Both the position numbers and the translations under genes were made by a program. The notes under the pieces were generated by a model, which was not told the DNA's origin, ran no database searches, and saw only the letters and a list, made by a program, of their open reading frames with translations. Shown one piece after another: positions 1 to 8,864 of a stretch of 64,000 bases of DNA. The stretch covers positions 5,942,001-6,006,000 of the forward strand of contig NZ_CP062253.1 in assembly GCF_014863585.1 (NCBI RefSeq). The letters are read 5' to 3'. This stretch comes from Pseudomonas gozinkensis. GTDB lineage: Bacteria; Pseudomonadota; Gammaproteobacteria; Pseudomonadales; Pseudomonadaceae. Every line of letters starts with the position of its first letter. Position 1 is the first letter of the stretch.

Positions 1-589
1 AATAGCCAAGGCTGCCGGTCTGGCGATTCTTTACGGTTACCCTGAGCGCACTGCCGAAGGACAGATCTACAACGCCGTGCAGTTGATCGATTCGAACGGT
101 GAACGCCTGTGCAATTACCGCAAGACGCATCTGTTCGGCGATCTGGACCGTTCGATGTTCAGCCCCGGCGATGGCGAGTTTCCCATCGTCGAGCTCAACG
201 GCTGGAAGCTCGGTTTCCTGATCTGCTACGACCTGGAGTTCCCGGAAAACGCCCGACGCCTGGCCCTTGAGGGCGCCGAGCTGATTCTGGTGCCGACGGC
301 GAACATGATTCCTTTCGACTTCATTGCCGATGTTTCCGTGCGCTCCCGCGCCTTCGAAAACCAGTGCTACGTGGCGTACGCCAACTACTGCAGCCACGAA
401 GGCGACATCCATTACTGCGGGCAAAGCAGCATTGCCGCGCCGGACGGCAGCCGCATCGCCCAGGCCGGACTGGACGAAGCCTTGATCGTCGGTGAGCTGG
501 ATCGCCAGCTGATGGTCGACTCGCGCAGCGCCAACCGCTACTTCAACGACCGCCGCCCCGAACTTTACGACGCGCTCAACAAGCGCTAA
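1..589 (+). CDS. Carbon-nitrogen hydrolase (nitrilase superfamily), 5' truncated by window edge
   Basis: The reading frame is open from base 2 to the TAA at 587-589, so the true start lies upstream of the window. The visible ~195 residues are the C-terminal two thirds of a nitrilase-superfamily amidohydrolase. The catalytic lysine is in NYRKTHLFGD and the nucleophilic cysteine in GFLICYDLEFPE; the catalytic glutamate would be upstream. Such enzymes hydrolyse C-N bonds of amides, nitriles or ureido compounds in the cytosol, and the substrate cannot be told from this sequence. It lies 38 bp upstream of pqqF on the same strand and may be cotranscribed with it. No role in PQQ synthesis is established by the sequence. 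Confidence 0.85.
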   Translation, partial: IAKAAGLAILYGYPERTAEGQIYNAVQLIDSNGERLCNYRKTHLFGDLDRSMFSPGDGEFPIVELNGWKLGFLICYDLEFPENARRLALEGAELILVPTANMIPFDFIADVSVRSRAFENQCYVAYANYCSHEGDIHYCGQSSIAAPDGSRIAQAGLDEALIVGELDRQLMVDSRSANRYFNDRRPELYDALNKR

Positions 590-627
590 TCCGCTAGCAT
601 TGGCACTTCACAGTTCTGGAAGTGCCC

Positions 628-3054
628 ATGCCTGCCCCGACTCACCCCCGCCCCCACACCGAAACCCTGGCCAACGGCTTGCGTGTAACTCTGCGTCACG
701 TGCCCGGCCTGAAGCGCAGCGCCGCTGCGTTGCGGGTGAATGCCGGTAGTCACGATGTGCCGTTGGCGTGGCCGGGGCTGGCGCATTTCCTTGAGCATTT
801 GCTGTTTCTCGGCACCGAGCGTTTTCCTGCACAGCAAGGGCTGATGGCCTACGTGCAAAGGCATGGCGGCCAGATGAATGCCAGCACTCGCGAGCGCACC
901 ACCGATTTCTTCTTTGAATTGTCGCCAGCGTCCTTCAGTGGTGGGCTGGAGCGTCTGTCAGACCTGCTCGCCCATCCGCGTATGAGTACGGACGATCAGT
1001 TGCGGGAACGGGAAGTGTTGCAGGCGGAGTTTGTCGCGTGGTCGCAGGATGCTGCGGCTCAGCAGAAAGAGGCGCTGTTCGAGGGGTTGTCAGCGGAGCA
1101 TCCATTGCGCGGTTTTCATGCCGGAAACCGCGATAGCCTGCCGGTAGAACAAGCGGAGTTTCAGCAGGCACTGAAAGACTTCCACCAGCAGTTTTACCGC
1201 ACCGGGCAGATGATCCTGAGTCTGGTCGGGCCGCAGAGTGCGGAAGAGCTGCGCACGCTGGCCGAACAGTTTGCCGCCGCGCTGACGGCTGGGGATAAAA
1301 CTGCACAGGCGGCCCCGGCTCGTTTGATGGACACCCCACAGGCAAGTTATCAACAGGTCGGCAAGCGACGCGGCGATCTGCTGTTTGCGCTGGAGGACTT
1401 GCCGGAGTCGTCGGCCGAAGCGCTGGCGTTTCTCTGCCACTGGTTGAATAACGCCAAACCCGGTGGGTTGCTCGCGCATTTGCAAAATCAAGGTCTCGCG
1501 AATGGTTTGCAGGCCTGTGTGCAATACCAGTTTTCCGGGCAAGCCTTGCTACACCTTGAGTTCACCGCCCCCTCCGCGTCACTCGACACCATTCGAACGG
1601 AATGTATCGACTGGTTGAGCTTCTTCGCAGCGCAGCAGAACTGGCCGACACTGCGCGAGGAGTATTCGGCACAGCTTCAACGTCAGCAGCAGGTCAGCGG
1701 CGCACTGCAACGGGTGCGACTCGACAGCGAACAACTCGAAAGCGGCCTGTCCGAATCGGCCGTTACGGCGCTCAAAGTGATTCTCGGCAAAATCGGCACT
1801 GTGGATAACTTTAGCGGCCACTGGCATCTGCCCGCTGCCAACCCGTTTTTGCGTACAGCCGAACCACTGGCCAACGCCGGCCTCATCCGCGGCCAGACCA
1901 GCGCCCACCGAGGCCTGCGCACATTTGCTCAGGATCGCTCGCGCACCCGCCGCGAACGCTCGCCGATGCAATTCAGCCAGGCGCTGCCGGATAACGGTGA
2001 CGCAGGTGCGGTGTATGTGCGCTGGCAGACGGAAGCAGCGGCCACGGCCGAGTTGCAAGCGAAACTGCAACGCAGTCTGCGGGAGGTGTCTGATGACGCA
2101 CGTCAGGCCGGGGTCGAGTTGTCCTTCAGCGCCACGGCTGATCAGTGGCTGCTGAAACTCACTGGCCTGCAGGACACGCTGCCTGCGGTGCTGGAGCACG
2201 CGCTCAACTCTCTGACACAAGTGGGCGCAGATTCCGCTGAAAGCGAGCCGCAACCTGCGCTGATGCCGATCCGCCAACTGCTCAAGGCATTGCCCGAAAA
2301 GTGCCTGCCAGCGGTAAGTGAGTCCGATGACGCCGCGCACCTGTGGACAACTTCCCGCTGGGACGGTCTGGCTTTGGGGCTCAACCCACAAACCCAATCC
2401 GGCATGGGCCTGGCCCTGAGTCGTATCCCAGGCATCCCGGATAATCAAATTCCCGCACCTTCTGCCATCAACGCCGGATTTCGGTGGAGTCAGATCGACA
2501 GCGCGTCCAGCGAACACGCCTTGTTGCTGTTCTGCGCGACCGCCAGCCGCGAAATCGCCGACGAAGCCGCGTGGCGCCTGCTCGCGCACCTGTGTCAGAC
2601 GCCGTTCTACCAACGCCTGCGCGTCGAACTGCAACTCGGTTATGCCGTGTTCAGTGGCCTGCGTCAGTTCCACGGTCAGACCGGATTGCTGTTCGGTGTG
2701 CAATCGCCCTCGGCTACCGCAGCGCAATTGCTCAATCACATTCAGCAGTTTCTCGATGGCCTGCCGGCCCTTATCGAACAACTCGATGACGCCAGCCTCA
2801 CACAGCAACGCCAGACGCTTGCCGATCAGTTCGGTGAAAGCGCCCTGTCCGGCAAAGATGCGGCCGAGTTCCTGTGGCAGGCCCGTCTCGCCGGCCACTC
2901 GTCGGATTATCTGATGCAATTGCGCAACGCCATCGCTCAACTGGATCGCCCGGCATTGCTGGCCGCCGCACAACGGCTGATCCACGCCGAAGGCGGCTGG
3001 CACGGCCTGTCCAACGACTCTGCGCCAGGCGCGCCATGGCTAGCGGCAAAATGA
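628..3054 (+). CDS. pqqF: PqqF, M16 zinc peptidase of PQQ biosynthesis
   Basis: This is an ~808-residue pitrilysin/insulinase-family (M16) protein. The inverted zinc motif HxxEH is seen as HFLEH at about residues 53-57, followed by an M16-type domain (QMNASTRERTTDFFFEL). PqqF cuts the modified PqqA peptide to free the cross-linked Glu-Tyr unit that becomes PQQ. I prefer ATG 628, behind GGAAG with 5 bp spacing; the in-frame GTG at 622 would overlap that ribosome site. It precedes pqqA by ~160 bp, so pqqA probably has its own promoter. The second half is more divergent (Ala/Gln rich), as is common for the non-catalytic M16 repeat. Confidence 0.93.
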   Translation: MPAPTHPRPHTETLANGLRVTLRHVPGLKRSAAALRVNAGSHDVPLAWPGLAHFLEHLLFLGTERFPAQQGLMAYVQRHGGQMNASTRERTTDFFFELSPASFSGGLERLSDLLAHPRMSTDDQLREREVLQAEFVAWSQDAAAQQKEALFEGLSAEHPLRGFHAGNRDSLPVEQAEFQQALKDFHQQFYRTGQMILSLVGPQSAEELRTLAEQFAAALTAGDKTAQAAPARLMDTPQASYQQVGKRRGDLLFALEDLPESSAEALAFLCHWLNNAKPGGLLAHLQNQGLANGLQACVQYQFSGQALLHLEFTAPSASLDTIRTECIDWLSFFAAQQNWPTLREEYSAQLQRQQQVSGALQRVRLDSEQLESGLSESAVTALKVILGKIGTVDNFSGHWHLPAANPFLRTAEPLANAGLIRGQTSAHRGLRTFAQDRSRTRRERSPMQFSQALPDNGDAGAVYVRWQTEAAATAELQAKLQRSLREVSDDARQAGVELSFSATADQWLLKLTGLQDTLPAVLEHALNSLTQVGADSAESEPQPALMPIRQLLKALPEKCLPAVSESDDAAHLWTTSRWDGLALGLNPQTQSGMGLALSRIPGIPDNQIPAPSAINAGFRWSQIDSASSEHALLLFCATASREIADEAAWRLLAHLCQTPFYQRLRVELQLGYAVFSGLRQFHGQTGLLFGVQSPSATAAQLLNHIQQFLDGLPALIEQLDDASLTQQRQTLADQFGESALSGKDAAEFLWQARLAGHSSDYLMQLRNAIAQLDRPALLAAAQRLIHAEGGWHGLSNDSAPGAPWLAAK

Positions 3055-3213
3055 TCATTACCGGGGCTGCAAGGAGCTTTCTCAAAGATTCACGGGCCAA
3101 CCCCCTGAAATTTTGAGTAACATAGCCACCTAACTATTTGGAACATCCCTGCGCTGCCGTGGACTATACCTATGGATAGCGCTATCTCACCCACCTGAAG
3201 AAGGAGTCACCCG

Positions 3214-3288
3214 ATGGCCTGGACCAAACCTGCTTACACCGACCTGCGCATCGGCTTCGAAGTCACCATGTACTTCGCCAGCCGCTGA
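3214..3288 (+). CDS. pqqA: PqqA, PQQ precursor peptide (24 aa)
   Basis: A 24-residue ribosomal peptide starting MAWTKPAYTD, with the invariant Glu16 and Tyr20 (E-V-T-M-Y) that PqqE cross-links and that supply all PQQ carbons. GAAGGAG lies 8 bp before the ATG. Upstream, 3175-3186 is a perfect 12-bp palindrome (GATAGC/GCTATC) just before the ribosome site. The ~160 bp from the end of pqqF must hold the promoter, but I see no convincing -35/-10 pair. A strong hairpin with a T tract follows at 3318-3348, which would make pqqA far more abundant than the genes after it. Confidence 0.97.
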   Translation: MAWTKPAYTDLRIGFEVTMYFASR

Positions 3289-3317
3289 GTCCTGCCTCAA
3301 GCAGAACACTGCAGTGC

Positions 3318-3348
3318 AACGCCTCGGCTCGCCGGGGCGTTTTATTTT
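3318..3348 (+). terminator. Intercistronic terminator/attenuator between pqqA and pqqB
   Basis: A ten-base-pair stem (3318-3327 with 3332-3341, one G-U pair, CTCG loop) is followed by TTTATTTT. It lies 29 bp after the pqqA stop and before pqqB. This is the arrangement expected where most transcripts end after pqqA, giving excess substrate peptide over enzymes, with partial read-through into pqqB-E. Confidence 0.8.
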
Positions 3349-3372
3349 CAGCGTTGAAATGATGGAGCGTTC

Positions 3373-4284
3373 ATGTTCGTCCAGATTCTGGGTTCGGCCG
3401 CCGGTGGCGGTTTTCCGCAGTGGAACTGCAACTGCGTCAATTGCGCCGGTTTTCGCGACGGCAGCCTGAATGCCCAGGCCCGTACCCAATCGTCCATCGC
3501 AATCTCCGATGACGGCGTGAACTGGGTGCTGTGCAACGCCTCGCCGGACATCCGCGCGCAGCTTCAGAGCTTCGCCCCGATGCAACCGGGCCGTGCCCTG
3601 CGTGACACCGGCATCAGCGCGATCATCCTGATGGACAGCCAGATCGACCACACCACCGGCCTGCTCAGTCTGCGCGAAGGCTGCCCGCATCAGGTCTGGT
3701 GCACGGACATGGTCCACGAAGACCTGAGCACCGGTTTCCCGCTGTTCACCATGCTCAAGCACTGGAACGGCGGGCTGGACTGGAACCGCATCGAACTCGA
3801 CCAGAGCTTCACCGTCGCCGCGTGCCCGAACCTGCGCTTCACACCGCTGCCACTGCGCAGCGCCGCACCGCCCTACTCGCCGCACCGCTTCGACCCGCAC
3901 CCGGGCGACAACATCGGCCTGATCGTCGAAGACCTCAGCACCGGCGGCAAACTGTTCTATGCGCCGGGCCTGGGCAAGGTCGACGCGCCGCTGCTGGAAA
4001 TCATGGCCGGCAGCGACTGCGTACTGGTGGATGGCACGATGTGGGACGACGATGAAATGCAGCGCCGTGGCGTTGGCACCCGCACCGGTCGCGAAATGGG
4101 CCACCTGGCGCAGAACGGCCCCGGCGGCATGCTCGAAGTGCTGGAACAGCTTCCCGAGCAGCGCAAAGTGCTTATCCACATCAACAACACCAACCCGATT
4201 CTCGACGAAGACTCCCCGGAGCGCGCGGAACTGGTTCGGCGCAATGTTGAAGTGGCGTATGACGGCATGAGTATTGTGCTGTAG
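3373..4284 (+). CDS. pqqB: PqqB, metallo-beta-lactamase-fold PQQ biosynthesis protein
   Basis: 303 residues, the usual PqqB length. The N-terminus ([19 protein letters not shown]) and the metal-site region ([15 protein letters not shown]) are typical of PqqB. It belongs to the metallo-beta-lactamase fold and acts between peptide processing and the PqqC step; it is reported to be an iron-dependent hydroxylase of the Tyr-derived ring. Start ATG 3373 follows GGAG at 8 bp. It is 84 bp after pqqA and ~135 bp before pqqC, a gap filled by a REP inverted pair. Confidence 0.96.
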   Translation: MFVQILGSAAGGGFPQWNCNCVNCAGFRDGSLNAQARTQSSIAISDDGVNWVLCNASPDIRAQLQSFAPMQPGRALRDTGISAIILMDSQIDHTTGLLSLREGCPHQVWCTDMVHEDLSTGFPLFTMLKHWNGGLDWNRIELDQSFTVAACPNLRFTPLPLRSAAPPYSPHRFDPHPGDNIGLIVEDLSTGGKLFYAPGLGKVDAPLLEIMAGSDCVLVDGTMWDDDEMQRRGVGTRTGREMGHLAQNGPGGMLEVLEQLPEQRKVLIHINNTNPILDEDSPERAELVRRNVEVAYDGMSIVL

Positions 4285-4296
4285 CTGAGGGCCTCA

Positions 4297-4366
4297 TCGC
4301 TGGCAAGCCAGCTCCCACAGGTTTTGCGTACGCCACGCAACCTTGTGGGAGCTGGCTTGCCAGCGA
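4297..4366. repeat. REP inverted pair (GCTGGC type) inside the pqq operon
   Basis: Two copies of TCGCTGGCAAGCCAGCTC plus CCACAG face each other (4297-4320 and 4344-4366). This is a BIME-like unit between pqqB and pqqC. It would fold into a large hairpin in the mRNA and may separate expression or stability of pqqAB from pqqCDE. Confidence 0.9.
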
Positions 4367-4418
4367 AGGCGTCCTGACAGACACCAAAGAAACCAACGGT
4401 TGTTTCCGGAGAACAGAC

Positions 4419-5171
4419 ATGACTGACACTCCAATGTCCCCCGCAGAATTCGAAGCGGCCCTGCGCGCCAAGGGCGCCTATTACCACATTCATCACCCGT
4501 ATCACGTGGCGATGTATGAAGGCCGGGCCACTCGCGAGCAGATTCAGGGCTGGGTCGCCAACCGCTTCTACTATCAGGTGAACATCCCTCTGAAAGACGC
4601 GGCGATCCTCGCCAATTGCCCGGATCGCGAGATTCGCCGCGAGTGGATCCAGCGCCTGCTCGACCACGACGGCGCCCCCGGTGAGGACGGCGGCATCGAA
4701 GCCTGGCTGCGCCTCGGCCAAGCCGTCGGCATCGACCCTGATCAATTGCGTTCCCAGGAGCTGGTGCTGCCCGGTGTGCGTTTCGCCGTCGACGCCTACG
4801 TCAACTTCGCCCGCCGCGCCAGTTGGCAGGAAGCCGCCAGCAGCTCGCTGACCGAGCTGTTCGCGCCGCAGATCCACCAGTCGCGTCTCGACAGCTGGCC
4901 GCAGCATTACCCGTGGATCGACCCGGCCGGCTACGAGTATTTCCGCACCCGTCTCGGTCAGGCCCGGCGCGATGTCGAGCATGGCCTGGCGATTACGCTG
5001 GAGCACTACAAGACCCGCGAAGGTCAGGAACGCATGCTGGAAATTCTCCAGTTCAAACTGGACATTCTTTGGAGCATGCTCGATGCCATGAGCATGGCTT
5101 ACGAACTGAACCGCCCGCCGTATCACAGCGTCACCGATCAACGGGTCTGGCATAAAGGAATCGCCTTATGA
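4419..5171 (+). CDS. pqqC: PqqC, pyrroloquinoline-quinone synthase
   Basis: 250 residues, the family length. It catalyses the last step: ring closure and eight-electron oxidation of the precursor to PQQ without metal or cofactor. The histidine-rich active-site segment HIHHPYH is near residue 25. The TENA/PQQC helical-bundle character shows in [18 protein letters not shown]. Start ATG 4419 follows CCGGAGAAC at about 9 bp. The stop overlaps the pqqD start as ATGA. Confidence 0.96.
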   Translation: MTDTPMSPAEFEAALRAKGAYYHIHHPYHVAMYEGRATREQIQGWVANRFYYQVNIPLKDAAILANCPDREIRREWIQRLLDHDGAPGEDGGIEAWLRLGQAVGIDPDQLRSQELVLPGVRFAVDAYVNFARRASWQEAASSSLTELFAPQIHQSRLDSWPQHYPWIDPAGYEYFRTRLGQARRDVEHGLAITLEHYKTREGQERMLEILQFKLDILWSMLDAMSMAYELNRPPYHSVTDQRVWHKGIAL

Positions 5172-5443
5172 GTTTCGACCGCAGCAAGACCCCGACCTGG
5201 CGTCCCGGCTACCGTTTCCAGTACGAACCGGCCCAGAAAGGCCACGTGCTGCTGTACCCGGAAGGCATGATCAAGCTCAATGAAAGCGCCGCGCTGATCG
5301 GCGGCCTGATCGACGGTGAACGGGACGTCGCGGCAATCATCGCCGAACTCGACAGACAGTTCCCCGGCGTGCCCGAGCTCGGTGACGACATCGAGCAATT
5401 CATGGAGGTTGCCCGTGCGCAGCACTGGATCGAACTTGCCTGA
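5168..5443 (+). CDS. pqqD: PqqD, PqqA-binding chaperone
   Basis: 91 residues. PqqD is a small RRE-type winged-helix protein that holds PqqA and presents it to PqqE; conserved features include RFQYEPAQ and the segment [16 protein letters not shown]. It starts at ATG 5168, overlapping the pqqC stop by 4 bp (translational coupling). Its last 29 bp are also the start of pqqE in another frame. Confidence 0.95.
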   Translation: MSFDRSKTPTWRPGYRFQYEPAQKGHVLLYPEGMIKLNESAALIGGLIDGERDVAAIIAELDRQFPGVPELGDDIEQFMEVARAQHWIELA

Positions 5444-6575
5444 GTCATCGGTGCAACCGGAAATCGGCTTGCCGCTGTGGCTGCTCGCCGAGCTGACTTA
5501 CCGCTGCCCGCTGCAATGCCCGTACTGCTCCAATCCGCTGGATTTCGCCGAACAGGGCAAAGAGCTGAGCACCGAGCAGTGGATCAAGGTGTTCCGCGAG
5601 GCGCGGGAAATGGGCGCGGCGCAACTGGGGTTTTCCGGGGGCGAACCGCTGGTGCGTCAGGACCTCGCCGAGCTGATCCGTGAAGCTCGCCAGTTGGGTT
5701 TCTACACCAACCTGATCACTTCCGGCATCGGCCTGACCGAGCAGAAGATCAGCGACTTCAAGAAGGCCGGGCTCGATCACATCCAGATCAGTTTCCAGGC
5801 CAGCGACGAGCAAGTGAACAACCTGCTCGCCGGCTCGAAAAAGGCCTTTGCACAGAAACTGGAAATGGCTCGCGCCGTGAAGGCCCACGGCTATCCGATG
5901 GTGCTGAACTTCGTCACCCATCGGCACAACATCGACAAGATCGACCGCATCATCGAGCTGTGCATTGCGCTGGAGGCCGACTTCGTCGAACTCGCCACCT
6001 GCCAGTTCTACGGCTGGGCGCAGCTCAATCGTGTTGGCCTGTTGCCGACCAAAGAGCAACTGGTGCGGGCCGAACGCATCACCAACGAATACCGCGCCAA
6101 ACTGGAGGCCGAAGGGCATCCGTGCAAGCTGATTTTCGTCACCCCGGACTATTACGAAGAGCGCCCGAAAGCCTGCATGAACGGCTGGGGCAGTCTGTTT
6201 CTGACGGTCACACCGGACGGCACCGCCCTGCCCTGTCATGGCGCCCGACAGCTGCCGGTACAATTTCCCAATGTGCGCGATCACAGCATGCAGCACATCT
6301 GGTACGACTCGTTCGGCTTCAACCGTTTTCGCGGTTATGACTGGATGCCCGAGCCGTGCCGCTCCTGTGACGAAAAGGAACAGGATTTCGGCGGCTGCCG
6401 CTGCCAGGCTTTCATGCTCACCGGCGATGCAAGTAATGCCGATCCGGTATGCAGCAAGTCCGAACATCACGGTGTGATCCTCAAGGCCCGCGAAGAAGCC
6501 GAGCACGCCACCCAGACCATCGAACAACTGGCCTTTCGCAATGAACGAAACTCGCGCCTCATCGCCAAAGGCTGA
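5415..6575 (+). CDS. pqqE: PqqE, radical SAM PqqA-glutamate-tyrosine cross-linking enzyme
   Basis: A SPASM radical-SAM enzyme of ~386 residues. The CX3CX2C cluster motif CPLQCPYC is at residues 31-38, and the C-terminal auxiliary-cluster cysteines are in [26 protein letters not shown] and DPVCSKSEH. It forms the carbon-carbon bond between Glu16 and Tyr20 of PqqA. The open frame runs further upstream, but GTG 5415 is best supported: GGAGG at 5404-5408 sits 6 bp before it, inside the pqqD coding sequence. The gene therefore overlaps pqqD by 29 bp. The 3' end overlaps the next gene by 35 bp. Confidence 0.95.
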   Translation: MRSTGSNLPESSVQPEIGLPLWLLAELTYRCPLQCPYCSNPLDFAEQGKELSTEQWIKVFREAREMGAAQLGFSGGEPLVRQDLAELIREARQLGFYTNLITSGIGLTEQKISDFKKAGLDHIQISFQASDEQVNNLLAGSKKAFAQKLEMARAVKAHGYPMVLNFVTHRHNIDKIDRIIELCIALEADFVELATCQFYGWAQLNRVGLLPTKEQLVRAERITNEYRAKLEAEGHPCKLIFVTPDYYEERPKACMNGWGSLFLTVTPDGTALPCHGARQLPVQFPNVRDHSMQHIWYDSFGFNRFRGYDWMPEPCRSCDEKEQDFGGCRCQAFMLTGDASNADPVCSKSEHHGVILKAREEAEHATQTIEQLAFRNERNSRLIAKG

Positions 6576-8349
6576 GCCTTTCAGCGCCACCGCCGCCGTT
6601 GCTGCAGGCGTGGATTTTGCCGAATTGCAGCTCGGCACCCATGGTTTGTTCTGGAATGAATATCGCCCGACAGATGCCGCCTGCCGGATCTGGCACTGGC
6701 ACGATGGCGTGGCGAAATGTCTGACGCCTGCGGGTTTCAGCGTGCGCAGCCGGGTGTACGAATATGGCGGTGGAGCGTTTTGTCTGACGCCTGACGGGGT
6801 GGTTTTCGTTAACGAGGCGGACCAGCAACTGTACCGACAAACGCTGGACGGCGAGCCCGTGGCGCTGACGTCCGGGGAATGCCGATATGGTGATCTGCAT
6901 TTTGCCCACGGGCAGGTGCTGGCTGTTGAAGAGAACGGTGATTGCCATCGGCTGGTGGCTATCGATCTGGCGAGTGGCGACCGCCATATGCTGGTTGAAG
7001 GCGCGGATTTTTATGCATCGCCAATCATCAGCCCGGACGGCCGGCGCCTGGCGTGGATCGAGTGGAGCCGTCCGCATCAGCCGTGGACGTCCAGCCGGCT
7101 GATGCTCGCCGAGCGCTCGTCAAATGGATTTTCCGCCCCGCGTTGTGTGGCGGGTGAAGCGTTTGAAGAGTCGATCCAGCAACCGCGTTTCGATGCCAAT
7201 GGCCGACTGGGCTGCCTGACAGATCGTGGTGGGTATTGGCAACCGTGGGTCGAGTCGGCAAATGGTTTGCAACCGTTAGCTAGCGCCGAAGCCGATCACG
7301 CACCAGCCCCATGGCAACTCGGCGGCTGCACCTGGCTGCCCATCGGCGAAAACTTCTTGGCGAGCTGGAGCGAAGGCGGTTTCGGGCGTCTGGCGCTCAA
7401 CGGCGAAGACTTCACCGGCGACTACAGCCGCTTCCGTCATGTGTCTGTCGATGATCAATTCATTTACTGCATTGCCGCCTCACCGATCAGCCCTTCAGCG
7501 GTGATCGCCATTGATCGCGAATCGCGTGAAGTGAACGTCCTGGCCGGCGGTGTTGCACCGTTGCCCGCCGAGCGCATCAGCCGCCCGCAAACCCTGCGCT
7601 ATCCCAGCGGTTTGGGTGAAGCGCACGGGTTCTTTTACCCGGCCACCAATGGCGATGAGAAACCGCCGCTGGTGGTGTTCATTCACGGCGGTCCGACGTC
7701 GGCCTGCTACCCGATGCTTGATCCGCGCATCCAGTACTGGACGCAACGCGGTTTCGCCGTCGCCGACCTCAACTACCGGGGCAGCAGCGGCTATGGCCGG
7801 GAGTATCGGCAAGCCCTGCATCTGAGTTGGGGCGCAGTGGATGTCGAGGATGCCTGTGCGGTGGTGGCCTACCTGAACGATCGCGGCATGATCGACGGCG
7901 ACTGTGCATTTATCCGTGGTGGCAGCGCTGGTGGCTACACAACGCTGTGCGCCCTGGCGTTCCATCAAGTGTTCCGCGCTGGCGCCAGCCTGTATGGCGT
8001 CAGTGACCCGGTGGCACTGGCCCGCGCGACGCACAAGTTCGAAGGCGATTATCTGGATTGGCTGATCGGCGATCCCGAGAAAGATGCCGAACGCTACGCC
8101 GCCCGCACGCCGTTGCTGCACGCAGGCAACATTCGCGTACCGGTGATTTTCTTTCAGGGCGAACTGGACGCCGTGGTCGTGCCGCAACAGACCCGCGACA
8201 TGGTCGCGGCCCTGGAGCAGAACGGCATTGAGGTCGAAGCGCATTACTACGCCGACGAACGTCACGGCTTCCGCCGGGCCGCCAATCAGGCCCACGCGCT
8301 GGAGCAGGAGTGGAAGTTTTATCGGCGGGTGATGGGTTTGGGGGACTGA
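6541..8349 (+). CDS. pqqM: S9 family prolyl oligopeptidase-like protein of the pqq cluster (PqqM type)
   Basis: 602 residues: an N-terminal beta-propeller-like region (about 1-350) and a C-terminal alpha/beta hydrolase domain. The catalytic triad is visible as Ser462 in GGSAGGY, Asp543 in [10 protein letters not shown] and His575 in DERHGFRR. There is no signal peptide, so it should be cytosolic. It overlaps pqqE by 35 bp, which argues for cotranslation and a role with PQQ synthesis, perhaps degrading peptide remnants; this is inference. From memory, the extended pqq cluster of P. fluorescens B16 includes a peptidase called PqqM here. I see no clear ribosome site before ATG 6541. Confidence 0.85.
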   Translation: MNETRASSPKAEPFSATAAVAAGVDFAELQLGTHGLFWNEYRPTDAACRIWHWHDGVAKCLTPAGFSVRSRVYEYGGGAFCLTPDGVVFVNEADQQLYRQTLDGEPVALTSGECRYGDLHFAHGQVLAVEENGDCHRLVAIDLASGDRHMLVEGADFYASPIISPDGRRLAWIEWSRPHQPWTSSRLMLAERSSNGFSAPRCVAGEAFEESIQQPRFDANGRLGCLTDRGGYWQPWVESANGLQPLASAEADHAPAPWQLGGCTWLPIGENFLASWSEGGFGRLALNGEDFTGDYSRFRHVSVDDQFIYCIAASPISPSAVIAIDRESREVNVLAGGVAPLPAERISRPQTLRYPSGLGEAHGFFYPATNGDEKPPLVVFIHGGPTSACYPMLDPRIQYWTQRGFAVADLNYRGSSGYGREYRQALHLSWGAVDVEDACAVVAYLNDRGMIDGDCAFIRGGSAGGYTTLCALAFHQVFRAGASLYGVSDPVALARATHKFEGDYLDWLIGDPEKDAERYAARTPLLHAGNIRVPVIFFQGELDAVVVPQQTRDMVAALEQNGIEVEAHYYADERHGFRRAANQAHALEQEWKFYRRVMGLGD

Positions 8350-8385
8350 AATCCGCTGCCACCTCCAGGATCCTTGTCGCCCCAA

Positions 8386-8473
8386 TCGCTGGCAAGCCAG
8401 CTCCCACAGGTTGTTTGGTGTACACAAAATTCATGTACGACCGAGACTACTGTGGGAGCTGGCTTGCCAGCGA
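8386..8473. repeat. REP inverted pair (GCTGGC type)
   Basis: Facing copies of TCGCTGGCAAGCCAGCTC/CCACAG at 8386-8410 and 8449-8473 lie between the convergent S9 peptidase and Pmp3 genes. No other terminator is visible there, so the hairpin may serve to end or stabilise both transcripts. Confidence 0.9.
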
Positions 8474-8499
8474 TAGCAATTTATCTGGCGCCGCAGAAC

Positions 8500-8658
8500 T
8501 CAGCGTTTGGCGATGATGTACACCGCATGCACGATCCCCGGGATGTAACCGCACAGCGTCAGCAGAATGTTCAGCCAGAACGCGCCGCCGAACCCGACCT
8601 GCAGAAACACACCCAGAGGCGGCAACAGAATGGCGATGATGATGCGGATAAAGTCCAT
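8500..8658 (-). CDS. YqaE/Pmp3 family small membrane protein (52 aa)
   Basis: A 52-residue peptide starting MDFIRIIIAILLPPLGVFLQ, with two hydrophobic segments separated by GFGGAFWLN. This is the Pmp3/UPF0057 fold: two membrane helices, ILLPPLG and CGYIPGIVHA motifs. Family members affect membrane potential or stress tolerance; the exact role in Pseudomonas is not known. ATG 8658 is chosen over an upstream start because AGGAG sits 7 bp before it. It lies between the pqq peptidase and the aminotransferase and may be one of the small accessory genes counted in extended pqq clusters. Confidence 0.85.
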   Translation of the reverse strand: MDFIRIIIAILLPPLGVFLQVGFGGAFWLNILLTLCGYIPGIVHAVYIIAKR

Positions 8659-8864
8659 GGGGCAGCTCCTGATTGGGGGTTGGCTCACCCGAGCCATACA
8701 AGCTAATCGACCCGTGCCGTTCGTCAGGGTTCAGTGCAAACCGCAATCTCGCCATCTGATTGCCATTACCCGGCCACAAAAAAACGCCCCACGCCAAAAG
8801 AATCAGGCGTGGGGCGTGCGTTATACCGCGAGACGGTTCTTGAATTCGGGTAGGAAATTTCAGC

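Noticed and set aside
3055..3213. A sigma-70 promoter for pqqA (TTGAGT or TTGGAA with TATACC)
   Set aside because: The spacings (about 16 bp to a poor -10, or 21 bp to TATACC) are not convincing enough to annotate.
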